The notes beneath the pieces were generated by a model, which was given only the letters and a program-made list of their open reading frames with translations, ran no database searches and was not told where the DNA came from. 64,000 bases of DNA from Candidatus Glassbacteria bacterium (GTDB lineage Bacteria; Gemmatimonadota; Glassbacteria; GWA2-58-10): assembly GCA_019456185.1 (NCBI GenBank), contig VRUH01000001.1, positions 54,542-118,541 on the forward strand, read 5' to 3'. Both the position numbers and the translations under genes were made by a program. Shown here piece by piece: positions 36,381 to 44,754 of the stretch; positions within the stretch are counted from its first letter, which is position 1; every line of letters starts with the position of its first letter.

Positions 36381-37718
36381 ATGAGCGAGAACAGCAGGGA
36401 ATACGTACTGAAGATGGCCCGCGACCACGGGGTCAAGTTTATCAGGCTGTGGTTTACCGACATGCTGGGCTTCCTCAAGAGTTTCGCGATCACGGTCGAG
36501 GCGCTGGAGGAAACGCTGGAGAGCGGCAAGAGTTTCGACGGCAGCTCGATCCAGGGGTTCAGCCGGATGGACGAAAGCGACATGATCGCCATGCCCGACC
36601 CGGAAACATTCTGCATCCTGCCCTGGCGTCCGGCGAGCGAGGGCAACTCGGTTGCCCGGATGTTCTGCGACATCTTCCACCCGGACGGCGAGCCGTACTC
36701 GGCCGATCCGCGCCAGGTGCTCAAGCGCAACCTTACCCGCGCCAGCATGATCGGCTACACCTATTACGTGGGCGCCGAGTTGGAGTTTTTCTACTTCAAG
36801 GATAACTCGGCTTCGCCTGTTGGACTGGACCAGGGAGGCTATTTCGACCTGACACCCCTGGACGTGGCCAGTGATTTCCGCCGCGACACGGTGCTGACCC
36901 TGGAGAGCATGGGTGTGCCGGTCGAGAGCAGCCACCACGAGATCGCGCCCAGCCAGCACGAGATCGACCTGCGTCACGAGGACGCCCTGAGCATGGCCGA
37001 CAACACCATGACCTACCGCCTGGTGGTCAAGGAAGTGGCGTTGCAGAACGGGGTCTACGCCACCTTCATGCCCAAGCCGCTGGCCGAGCATGACGGCAGC
37101 GGAATGCATGTCCATCAGTCCCTGTTCGACGGGGAGAGCAACCTGTTTTACGACCCGGCCGACGAGAACCGGCTCTCGCAGTTGGCCAAGGCTTTTATCG
37201 CCGGACTGCTGCACCACGCCCCGGAAATCGTGGCGATCACCAACCAGTGGGTCAACTCCTACAAGCGGTTCGTGGCCGGCTACGACTCGCCGATTCACAA
37301 CACCTGGGCGGTGAGGAACCGTAACAGCATGGTCCGCGTTCCCCCCTGCCATCCGGAAAAAGCCCAGTCCGTGCGCTGTGAGTTTCGCCTGCCCGATCCA
37401 GCCTGCAACCCGTACCTGGCCTATGCCGTGATGCTGGCCGCCGGGTTGGAAGGCGTGGACAGGGGCTACGAGCTGCCGGACCCGGTGGAGGACGATCTGG
37501 GTAAAGTGAGCGCCGCCGAACTCGAGCGCCGGGGTATCGAGCGGCTGCCGGACAACCTGCTCGACGCCGTGCGCAGGATGGAGGGCAGCGAATTGGTGCG
37601 CGGCTGCCTGGGCGATGACCTGTTCGATAAGCTGGTGCAGAACAAGAAGATCGAGTGGCAGCGCTACCATCGCCATATCAGCGACTACGAGATGCGACGC
37701 TACCTCCCGCAACTCTGA
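36381..37718 (+). CDS. Second glutamine synthetase-like protein (type I, no adenylylation tyrosine)
   Basis: Glutamine synthetase family, 445 residues. Catalytic motifs are intact: GAELEFFYF, QHEIDLRHEDAL, DGSGMHVHQSLF, NSYKRFVAGYDSP and RNRNSMVRVP. The region where adenylylatable enzymes have NLYDLPPEE reads YELPDPVEDDLG with no equivalent tyrosine in that spacing, and the protein is 25 residues shorter than the first copy, as in the GSI-alpha class. It may be a second glutamine synthetase not subject to adenylylation or a gamma-glutamyl ligase for another amine; sequence alone does not decide. It begins one base after the TIM-barrel gene. Confidence 0.9.
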   Translation: MSENSREYVLKMARDHGVKFIRLWFTDMLGFLKSFAITVEALEETLESGKSFDGSSIQGFSRMDESDMIAMPDPETFCILPWRPASEGNSVARMFCDIFHPDGEPYSADPRQVLKRNLTRASMIGYTYYVGAELEFFYFKDNSASPVGLDQGGYFDLTPLDVASDFRRDTVLTLESMGVPVESSHHEIAPSQHEIDLRHEDALSMADNTMTYRLVVKEVALQNGVYATFMPKPLAEHDGSGMHVHQSLFDGESNLFYDPADENRLSQLAKAFIAGLLHHAPEIVAITNQWVNSYKRFVAGYDSPIHNTWAVRNRNSMVRVPPCHPEKAQSVRCEFRLPDPACNPYLAYAVMLAAGLEGVDRGYELPDPVEDDLGKVSAAELERRGIERLPDNLLDAVRRMEGSELVRGCLGDDLFDKLVQNKKIEWQRYHRHISDYEMRRYLPQL

Positions 37719-37739
37719 ACTCCCCCTCACGGTGAGCGC

Positions 37740-39245
37740 ATGAGCAAGGACAGCCAGGTGCCGGTCCCCGGCGGTGATTCGCTGCTGGGGGTGGTGGAGC
37801 AGATGCTGGCCGAGTTGTCACGGGAGCTTCCCCATGACGCGCGGCCGGACAAGGACGCCCTGCTCGGCATGCTCACCAGCGGTGAGCGCAAACTGAACCT
37901 GTTTTTCATCAAGCACCTGCCACGCGAGGCTGTCACCGCCCTGCGCCGCGACAGCTCCTGGCGCGACAGCCTGTTCTCCGCGCTGCGCAAGGCGATAATC
38001 TCACTCAATCCACCCCTGCTCAACCCGCCCAGAGTGCGCCGTCTGGTGCCGGAAGCCGCTGCCTGGCCGATGGCCGAGGTGCGCAGGGACCCCGATCTCT
38101 GGGCCGCCAGGATCATCGCCGCCCTGCCCGTGCCGCCCACCGTTTTTCTGCCCCTGGTCTCGGTCCGGGGACTGATAGCCCGGCTCAAAGTGTCGCTGGA
38201 ATCGAGTCTGCCCAATATCGATGATATCGAACGGCTGGATGCGCTCTACCTCTATATCGAGCGGGAGCTGGCCTCGGTCCCGGCTGTCGACCGCTTTGTC
38301 CTGCGGACGCTGGAAATTTACGGCCGGGAGAGCGCCGGCCCCGGCGAGGTAATCGCCGCCTACCGCCTGCTGGCCATGAGGGTGCCGGACACTCTTGAGC
38401 GTCTAGAACCCTCAGCCGAAAAAGACAAAAAACTGGTGGCGATCAAGGAGGCTGTCGGCTTGCAGGACCCTGACGCCCTGCGCCTGGAGTTCAAGAAGCG
38501 CACCATGGGCCGGGCCGACGAGCTGATGAAAGCCGCCGGAGATTTCGAGGAGCTGCTGGAGCTGCGCTTCTTTTTCGACCAGATCGGCGAAAGGTCGAAC
38601 CGCAAGCTGCTCAGTGCCAAAACCGGTCAGTTGGCCCGCGGGATGAACGTGCGGGCCGAGGGCTACGAACTGCTGGGTAAACTGAGCATGGAGGAACTGG
38701 ACGAGGACGGTCTGCTGGAGCTGGTGCCGGTGGTGATGGGCAAGGCGGAAAGTTTCGTCCTGGGCGCGCCGCAGCGCTTTCTGCGCCGCCTGATGAAATT
38801 CTACCTCGGAACGGCGGTGCCCCTGCTGCGCAGCCTGCGCAAGAAACCGGAGAAAGTACCGCGGCTGATCCAGAATTTCAAGCGCCAGGTGGGTCTGCTG
38901 AACAACTACCGCGACCTGGACGACCTGGCCCAGACTATCCAGCGCAAGATGGTACTGGCGATCTGCGGTCCGCAGATGCTGGCCGACGCGCCGGAGAAAA
39001 TCCTCTCCTGCCTCACTCATCTCCCGCCCGAGTTCTACCCGCCCGCGGTGATGAAGACGATCCGCGACATGGTCCGTCAGTACGGGGCCGGGCACAGTTT
39101 CACCACGGCCGATGTGCTGAGAATCCTGGCTGTCTACCCTCCGGCCGAGGAAGAGGAGGAGGGCGAGGGCGGCTCATCGGTCGAGGAGATCGAGCGGTTG
39201 ATCAGGTTCAAGCAGGGACGGCCGCCGAAACCGGCGGAAGACTAA
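37740..39245 (+). CDS. Hypothetical helical protein, unknown function
   Basis: Not recognised. The 501-residue protein has no signal peptide or membrane segment and looks almost wholly alpha-helical, rich in Leu, Arg and Glu, suggestive of a helical-repeat scaffold. The C-terminus is acidic (EEEEEGEGG) followed by a short basic tail. It starts 22 bases after the second glutamine synthetase gene and is probably cotranscribed with it, as the last gene of the cluster. Codon use resembles its neighbours, supporting a real gene. Confidence 0.75.
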   Translation: MSKDSQVPVPGGDSLLGVVEQMLAELSRELPHDARPDKDALLGMLTSGERKLNLFFIKHLPREAVTALRRDSSWRDSLFSALRKAIISLNPPLLNPPRVRRLVPEAAAWPMAEVRRDPDLWAARIIAALPVPPTVFLPLVSVRGLIARLKVSLESSLPNIDDIERLDALYLYIERELASVPAVDRFVLRTLEIYGRESAGPGEVIAAYRLLAMRVPDTLERLEPSAEKDKKLVAIKEAVGLQDPDALRLEFKKRTMGRADELMKAAGDFEELLELRFFFDQIGERSNRKLLSAKTGQLARGMNVRAEGYELLGKLSMEELDEDGLLELVPVVMGKAESFVLGAPQRFLRRLMKFYLGTAVPLLRSLRKKPEKVPRLIQNFKRQVGLLNNYRDLDDLAQTIQRKMVLAICGPQMLADAPEKILSCLTHLPPEFYPPAVMKTIRDMVRQYGAGHSFTTADVLRILAVYPPAEEEEEGEGGSSVEEIERLIRFKQGRPPKPAED

Positions 39246-39254
39246 ACAATGCTG

Positions 39255-39284
39255 AAAAAAAAGGGAGACAACGAGGTCTCCCTT
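39255..39284 (-). terminator. Intrinsic terminator of the ackA transcript
   Basis: On the minus strand AAGGGAGAC / GTCTCCCTT (39261-39269 with 39276-39284) is followed by a run of eight T. It lies 28 bases after the ackA stop and also separates it from the convergent gene ending at 39245. Confidence 0.88.
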
Positions 39285-39311
39285 CCATATTCCGCCCGTT
39301 CTCCTGCCGTA

Positions 39312-40517
39312 TTATCGGGCCTCGTTCACAATCCGCTCCGTATCGCGGGCGATCACCAGTTCCTCGTTGGTCGGGATGGCGAATACTTTTACCCTGCTGC
39401 CCGGCTTGCTGATATCGGCCTCTTTGCCCACTGCCTCCTCGTTGGCTTTCCCGTCCAGCTCCAGCCCCAGGAAGCCCAGCCCCTCGCAGGCCTTGGCTCG
39501 CACCAGCGCGCTGTTTTCGCCCACCCCGGCGGTGAACACGACCGCGTCCAGCCCGCCCATCGCGGCGGCATACGCGCCGATATACTTGCGCAGCCGGTAG
39601 CAGTACACCTCGATCGCCAGCCTGGCGCGCTCGTCGCCTTTCCCGCTCTCCTCGATCAGATCGCGCATGTCGCTGGAGATCCCGGACAAACCCTGCAGGC
39701 CGCTGTGCTTGTTGAGCAGGGTGGTGGCCTCGGAGAGGCTCAGTTCCTCGCGGCCCATGATATGCAGGATAATCGACGGGTCGATATCGCCGCTGCGGGT
39801 GCCCATCACCAGGCCCTCGAGCGGAGTAAGCCCCATCGAAGTGTCCACGCTCCTGCCGCCGTCGACCGCCGTGATGCTGCAGCCGTTACCGAGGTGGACC
39901 GTAATGACCTTGAGCTCCTCAGCCTTCTTGCCCAGCAGCTCCACCGCCCGGTTGTAGACGTAGTAGTGGCTGGTTCCGTGGAACCCGTAGCGCCTGATCT
40001 CGTAACGGCGGTAAAGCACGTAGGGCAGGGGATAGAGGTATGCGTGGCGCGGCAGGCTGCTGTGGAAGGCCGTGTCGAACACGGCCACCTGCGGTAGGCC
40101 CGGCAGGTTGCGCAGCGCCGCGTTGATTCCCCGGATATTGTGCGGATTGTGCAGCGGGGCCAGCTCGATACACTGGCGGATTTTGGCCAGCACTTCCTCA
40201 TCCACCATCACGCTGCCGGTGAACTGCTGCCCGCCGTGGACTACCCGGTGCCCCACCGCGTCGACCTCGCTCTTGTCCTTGATCACGCCGTGCTTGGGGT
40301 GGACCAGATAGGCCAGGATCTGTTCGATCGCCACCGTGTGGTCCAGGATTTCCAGGCCGAACTTGACGCTGTACCCGTCGCTGCGCTCCAGGGTCAGCAC
40401 CGCTCCGCTCATCCCGATCCGCTCCACGCTGCCTTTCACCAGTGCCACGCCATCTTCGGTATTTACCAGTTGGTACTTTACACTGCTGCTTCCGCAGTTG
40501 ATCACCAGAATCAACAT
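39312..40517 (-). CDS. ackA: Acetate kinase
   Basis: Interconverts acetate plus ATP with acetyl phosphate plus ADP. The 401-residue protein has INCGSSSVKY at the N-terminus, VVHGGQQFTGS, FDTAFHSSLP, RRYGFHGTSH, LGNGCSITAV and FTAGVGENS, all diagnostic. No phosphotransacetylase gene is adjacent. It lies 32 bases after the 3-hydroxyacyl-CoA dehydrogenase-like gene and is probably cotranscribed with it, suggesting a link to fermentation or fatty acid/butyrate metabolism. Confidence 0.97.
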   Translation of the reverse strand: MLILVINCGSSSVKYQLVNTEDGVALVKGSVERIGMSGAVLTLERSDGYSVKFGLEILDHTVAIEQILAYLVHPKHGVIKDKSEVDAVGHRVVHGGQQFTGSVMVDEEVLAKIRQCIELAPLHNPHNIRGINAALRNLPGLPQVAVFDTAFHSSLPRHAYLYPLPYVLYRRYEIRRYGFHGTSHYYVYNRAVELLGKKAEELKVITVHLGNGCSITAVDGGRSVDTSMGLTPLEGLVMGTRSGDIDPSIILHIMGREELSLSEATTLLNKHSGLQGLSGISSDMRDLIEESGKGDERARLAIEVYCYRLRKYIGAYAAAMGGLDAVVFTAGVGENSALVRAKACEGLGFLGLELDGKANEEAVGKEADISKPGSRVKVFAIPTNEELVIARDTERIVNEAR

Positions 40518-40549
40518 CGTACGGTATTCTCCCTTGGACTTGAATTCGT

Positions 40550-41455
40550 TCAGTCGTTCTTGCCGCTCTCGTAGGCGTCGCGCGTTTCGTACTTGAAAAA
40601 CCCCTCGCCCATCGAACGGCCCAGCTTGCCGGCGCGCACCATCTTGCGCAGCAGCGGAGAGGGCCGGAACTTGACGTCGCCCAGTTCGTGAAACAGGTTG
40701 TCCATTCTGCGCAGGACCGTTTCCAGGCCCAGCTCGTCGGCCATCGTCAGCGGGCCAACCGGCAGGTTGTAACCCAGCTTGATCGCCGTGTCGATATCCT
40801 CGGCCGATGCGATACCCTCCATCAGCACCTGGATCGCCTCGTTGATCATCGGCAGCATCACGCGCGTGGTGATATAACCGGGGTATTCGAAAACTTCCAC
40901 GGCGGTCTTGTTCAGCAGCCTGGCCAGCTTCTTGGCCGTTTCGACAGTTTCGTCAGAGGTGTGCATCCCGCGCACCAGCTCCACCATCGGAATCTTGGGT
41001 ACCGGCTCCAGAAAGTGCATGCCGATCACTTTGTCGCGCAACCGGCTGGCACCGGCGATTTCGGTTACGCTGAGAGTGGAAATGTGGATCACGTAAAGCT
41101 CGAGCGACTCGGTGCACGTCTGCTCGACACGTTCCAGGGTCCCGCGCTTGTCCTGGAAGTTGAGTCCCATCGCTTCGACAGCGATCTTGCAGTCCTTGAG
41201 GCTTTCCAGTGACTCTGCCGGAGTGATCCTGGCCATGATCGCCCGTTTGTCTGATTCGGTCTTGCCCCAGCGCTCGATTTCGCGGTCGATCGATTTTCCG
41301 ATCCCGGCCATCGCCGCCTCTGTCTGCTGCTTGTTCGGCCCGGCCAGCATCACCTCGATTCCGGCGGCGGCGAAAGTTTCGGCTATCTGCAGGGCCCTTT
41401 TGTTGATCCCGATTACGGTAGCCCTGTCAAAAAATAAGGCGCTGTCCTGTTCCAT
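40550..41455 (-). CDS. 3-hydroxyacyl-CoA dehydrogenase-like protein, divergent NAD site
   Basis: Two-domain 3-hydroxyacyl-CoA dehydrogenase family protein, 301 residues. The C-terminal domain is well conserved (GYNLPVGPLTMADELGLE; MVRAGKLGRSMGEGFFKY) and the catalytic His segment reads GMHFLEPVPKIPMVEL, with Glu where most enzymes have Asn. The N-terminal dinucleotide motif, normally GxGxxG, reads VIGINKRALQ, so two of three glycines are missing. Either cofactor binding is altered or the protein is not a normal dehydrogenase. Upstream gene of a pair with ackA. Confidence 0.85.
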   Translation of the reverse strand: MEQDSALFFDRATVIGINKRALQIAETFAAAGIEVMLAGPNKQQTEAAMAGIGKSIDREIERWGKTESDKRAIMARITPAESLESLKDCKIAVEAMGLNFQDKRGTLERVEQTCTESLELYVIHISTLSVTEIAGASRLRDKVIGMHFLEPVPKIPMVELVRGMHTSDETVETAKKLARLLNKTAVEVFEYPGYITTRVMLPMINEAIQVLMEGIASAEDIDTAIKLGYNLPVGPLTMADELGLETVLRRMDNLFHELGDVKFRPSPLLRKMVRAGKLGRSMGEGFFKYETRDAYESGKND

Positions 41456-41725
41456 CGTCTTTCCTTGGCAAGTAAATGTATTGTCGAAAGGCAGGCTCCG
41501 TCCGCGGCGCTTGTCTGCGCGGGCGGTACGGCAGGGGAGGTGGTTGCGGTTGAATGCATCCGGACCAGACGCCGGAGGTATTTGCCACCGCAGTTCGCTG
41601 CATCCTGCAACAGTGTGTTAAAGTAATCCTGGCAGGAAGTTAAGTCAAGCTGCATCCGGGCGATAATTTCGGATAAATCCTGGAATTCGATATTTTTCTT
41701 GCCTGCGCGGCAGCGGAACTATTAT

Positions 41726-41753
41726 TTGCACTGGGGCGGTGAAATGCTAATAT
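41726..41753 (+). promoter_or_regulatory. Candidate promoter for the methyltransferase gene
   Basis: TTGCAC (41726-41731), 16-base spacer, TAATAT (41748-41753), about 28 bases before the start codon. The remainder of the 41456-41781 gap shows no gene. Confidence 0.55.
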
Positions 41754-41781
41754 ATAGAGTAAAGATGTTAAGGAGGACCGA

Positions 41782-42540
41782 ATGCCCGGATTTATTTTGG
41801 TGCTGATGGGCGCTCTTGCCGCCGGGCTGGCCTGCGGGACTGCGCCTGCACGGGAAAACAGCGTGGAGAGTCAGTTGATCAGGTTCCGTAACAGCAGGGG
41901 AGAGTCCGAGTGGCAACGGGAGCGGCGCGCGATGGTCGAGCGGCAGATCAGGCGCAGGGGAGTCAAAGACGAGCGGGTGCTGGCGGCCATGGAAGAAGTT
42001 CCGCGCCACGAATTCATCCCCGATAACCTGCGCTCCCGCGCCTACGGCGACCATCCGCTGCCGATCGGTCACAACCAGACGATCTCGCAGCCGTATATCG
42101 TCGCGCTGATGACCGACCTGCTGGAGCCTGAACCCGGCGATACCGTGCTCGAAATCGGGACCGGCAGCGGGTACCAGGCCGCCGTCCTGTCCAAGGTGGT
42201 CGCGTATGTCTACAGTATCGAGATTGTCGAGCCGCTGTGCGAGCGCGCGAGGGAAACGCTCGAAGCCGGCAATTACAGCAACGTCGAGGTCCTCTGCGGA
42301 GACGGGTACGACGGCTGGCCGGAGCACGCCCCGTTCGACGGGGTGATCCTGACCGCCGCACCGGAGAAAGTGCCTCAACCGCTGCTGGACCAGCTCGCCG
42401 AGGGCGGCCGGCTGGTGGTTCCCGAGGGCCGGTACAACCAGGACCTGGTGGTCTACGAAAAAACCGGAGGCAAAACGGTGAGACGGGAGGTGATCCCGGT
42501 CCGCTTCGTCCCGATGACCGGCAAGGCGGAGGACAAGTGA
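41782..42540 (+). CDS. pcm: Exported protein-L-isoaspartate O-methyltransferase
   Basis: Methylates isoaspartyl residues of damaged proteins using S-adenosylmethionine. The enzyme core (about 55-245) has REFIP-like PRHEFIPDNL, the ISQPYIVALMTDLL motif and SAM-binding VLEIGTGSGYQAAVLS. Unlike the usual cytoplasmic enzyme of about 210 residues, this 252-residue protein starts with a hydrophobic signal sequence (GFILVLMGALAAGLACG) and a possible signal peptidase site after APA, with a Cys that could also be lipidated. So it appears to act outside the cytoplasm. Ribosome binding site AAGGAGG precedes the ATG. Confidence 0.9.
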   Translation: MPGFILVLMGALAAGLACGTAPARENSVESQLIRFRNSRGESEWQRERRAMVERQIRRRGVKDERVLAAMEEVPRHEFIPDNLRSRAYGDHPLPIGHNQTISQPYIVALMTDLLEPEPGDTVLEIGTGSGYQAAVLSKVVAYVYSIEIVEPLCERARETLEAGNYSNVEVLCGDGYDGWPEHAPFDGVILTAAPEKVPQPLLDQLAEGGRLVVPEGRYNQDLVVYEKTGGKTVRREVIPVRFVPMTGKAEDK

Positions 42541-43301
42541 ACGTCGATCCCGGCACTCCGCGGCAGGACCGGCCCCTGGAAAGCAGTGTGGATCAGGGGC
42601 TCAGGCAGCTTCGCCTGGGCTTCCTCGGTGCCTTTGGCCTGTTCGCGCTCGCGTTCGCGGCTGTTCAACTGCTGTTCTACCTCTGGGGCGGCGTGCTGGG
42701 CCTGCCGGGAGCTTACCGCGCAGGTGACGGCGGCCTGACCGCCGGAGCGTGGGTGATCGCCCTGCTGCTGCCGGGTCTGGTCGGCTACAGGGTCCTGCGC
42801 GGCCAGGACCGCCGTAATCTCGCCCTGCTCACCCGGATGTGGGGCTCCTGGCGCTGGTTCGATCACGGGGTGGAGATGATCGGCACCGCTGACGAGTACG
42901 GGGAGCGCCAGGAGCAGAGTTTCGCCCGGGCCAGCGCCCTCGATCCCGACGACCCTTACGCCCGCAACAACCTGGGCACCGTGCTGATGCAGCAGGGCAG
43001 GATCGACGAGGCCATCCGCTTCTACCGCGAAGCGATTCACAAGCGCCCGGACTACTACAAGCCCTATGCCAACCTCGGCGCGGCCTGGGCCAGAAAGGGA
43101 CGCAGCGACAAGGCGATCAACCTTTACCGCAAGGCGCTGGAACTCAACCCCCGCGACCCGGCGACCCACCTCAATATCGGCCTGGCCCTGGCCCGCACGG
43201 GCAAGCGGCGGCAGGCGGCCACGCATTTGAAGCAGTTTATCTCGCTGGCCCCGGAGCATCCGCGCCGGCAGGAGGTATCCAGCTTCATCGCCACGTTGTA
43301 A
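42537..43301 (+). CDS. Membrane protein with TPR repeats
   Basis: The 254-residue protein has two hydrophobic segments (about 27-50 and 67-88) and then three tetratricopeptide repeats (about 120-240: PYARNNLGTVLMQQGRIDEA, YYKPYANLGAAWARKGRSDK, ATHLNIGLALARTGKRRQA). TPRs mediate protein binding. The GTG at 42537 overlaps the stop of the preceding methyltransferase gene (GTGA), indicating coupled translation; a longer upstream frame from 42237 runs over the methyltransferase and is spurious. The partner is unknown. Confidence 0.8.
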   Translation: MNVDPGTPRQDRPLESSVDQGLRQLRLGFLGAFGLFALAFAAVQLLFYLWGGVLGLPGAYRAGDGGLTAGAWVIALLLPGLVGYRVLRGQDRRNLALLTRMWGSWRWFDHGVEMIGTADEYGERQEQSFARASALDPDDPYARNNLGTVLMQQGRIDEAIRFYREAIHKRPDYYKPYANLGAAWARKGRSDKAINLYRKALELNPRDPATHLNIGLALARTGKRRQAATHLKQFISLAPEHPRRQEVSSFIATL

Positions 43302-43360
43302 AGGGGGAGGCCGGAAAACGGGAGACGTCTAAGAATTGTGGTCACCTGAAGGGGATTGTG

Positions 43361-44365
43361 CTAATCGAACAGACTCGCTATCTCATCCCGCGCGAACCGG
43401 CGCAGCTCCCGCCGGCGGCCGCTCTCGATCTCGGTAATACCGGCATCCCGCTCCGTCAGCCGGCCCACTCTGCGGCAGGCTACGCTCTTAGTCAGCAATC
43501 TGGAGATTATCGCTTCACTCGACGCCGGTTCGCAGGCGATCAGCAGGCTGCCTGAAGCCAGCAGCCCCAGCGGGTCCAGCCCCAGCAGCTCGCAGATTTT
43601 CTTCGTCGCATCGTAGATCGGGACTTCTTCAGCCTCCAGCTCCGCCCCCAGGCCCGCCGCGTCCGCCAGTTCACGAACAGCCCCGGCCAGCCCGCTTTCG
43701 GTCGGATCGTGCATCGCGTGCACTCCGCCAATGTCCAGCGCGACCCGGGCCTCGGACACCACGCTGATTCCCGGATTGTCCAGCATTTTTGCAGCCTGCC
43801 GGATTTCCTCCTTCGTGCAGCAACTATTAAGTCTTTCCGGGAACTCCCTGGCGATCAGCGCCGTGCCCTCCACTGCCAGCGCCTTGGTCAGCAGCAGGTC
43901 GTCACCGGCCCGGGCGTTACGTTTCAGGCACAACCTGCCCGGGGCGGCCTCGCCCAGCATCGTCCCGCAGATCAGCGGCCGGTCCAGCCCCGCTGTCACC
44001 TCGGTGTGTCCTCCCACCAGCTCCACGCCCAGCCGTTCGCAGGCGCCGGCCAGCTCGGCGAACAGCTCTGTAACGCGGCTCTCGTCAGTTTTTCCCTGCG
44101 GCAGAAGCACTGTCGCCAGCAGCCAGCGGCATTCTCCGCCCATCACGGCGATATCGTTGGCGTTGATCTGCACCGCGTACCAGGCGGGCCTCTCGGCCGC
44201 GAACGTCACCGGGTCGCTGGCGGCGATCAGGAAGCGATCGCCGAATTCGATAACCGCCGCGTCCTCACCGGCCTGCGCGCCAGCTATTACTCTGCCGTCG
44301 CGGCCGGGAATGCGGCGGAGCAGACCAGCCAGCAGTTCCGGGGTCAGCTTGCCTGTGGGGATCAT
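43361..44365 (-). CDS. AIR synthase-related protein, HypE-like orphan
   Basis: ATP-binding protein of the PurM/HypE/SelD/ThiL superfamily, 334 residues. Visible are AGEDAAVIEFGD, QINANDIAVMGGE and LVGGHTEVT from the N-terminal domain and HAMHDPTESGLAGAVRELAD and LLGLDPLGLLASGSLLIAC from the C-terminal domain; the latter resembles HypE (hydrogenase cyanide-ligand maturation). The HypE C-terminal Cys tail is absent (the protein ends DEIASLFD) and no hydrogenase or hyp gene is nearby, so the function probably differs. The ATG at 44365 was chosen over an in-frame start at 44485 inside the upstream gene. Confidence 0.78.
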   Translation of the reverse strand: MIPTGKLTPELLAGLLRRIPGRDGRVIAGAQAGEDAAVIEFGDRFLIAASDPVTFAAERPAWYAVQINANDIAVMGGECRWLLATVLLPQGKTDESRVTELFAELAGACERLGVELVGGHTEVTAGLDRPLICGTMLGEAAPGRLCLKRNARAGDDLLLTKALAVEGTALIAREFPERLNSCCTKEEIRQAAKMLDNPGISVVSEARVALDIGGVHAMHDPTESGLAGAVRELADAAGLGAELEAEEVPIYDATKKICELLGLDPLGLLASGSLLIACEPASSEAIISRLLTKSVACRRVGRLTERDAGITEIESGRRRELRRFARDEIASLFD

Positions 44366-44381
44366 GGCCACCGTTACGCCC

Positions 44382-44684
44382 TCAGCCCTCTTTACCGCTG
44401 CCGAACTCTTTCCAGAGCCCGTCCAGCAGGCTGCCGATCTTTTTTTCGCTGATTTCCTGGTCCAGGCTGGCCAGGAACTCGGCAACTCTCTTTTCGAACT
44501 TTACCGGGTCGATCATTTTGTGCTGCTGCAGGACCTCGCTCAGAGCCATCCCGGTGGCGGCCAGGCGCATCACCACGCCCTGGCGACGGGTATCTTTGTC
44601 GCGCAGCGCACGGAGGTCCCGCTCCAATTCCCGGATTCTGCGCTCCAGCTCCTCGACCCTGCGTTCAACTTCGTAATCGCCCAT
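44382..44684 (-). CDS. Small coiled-coil protein, unknown function
   Basis: Not recognised; 100 residues. The N-terminal third is a strong coiled coil (VERRVEELERRIRELERDL), followed by a short helical domain. The ATG at 44684 (MGDYEVERR) is preferred; an ATG at 44702 is possible. It lies between the SPOR-protein gene and the HypE-like gene on the same strand, 16 bases before the latter, and is likely cotranscribed. Confidence 0.7.
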   Translation of the reverse strand: MGDYEVERRVEELERRIRELERDLRALRDKDTRRQGVVMRLAATGMALSEVLQQHKMIDPVKFEKRVAEFLASLDQEISEKKIGSLLDGLWKEFGSGKEG

Positions 44685-44754
44685 CTTCTTTCCGCTCCGC
44701 ATCCGTTCAGGTTGTGGCCGCCGGGTATTGACACCCGGCCAGGCCGGGTCTAGG

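Noticed and set aside
41413-41655. Open frame of 80 codons upstream of the dehydrogenase gene
   Set aside because: Overlaps the dehydrogenase start and lacks a ribosome binding site or family match.
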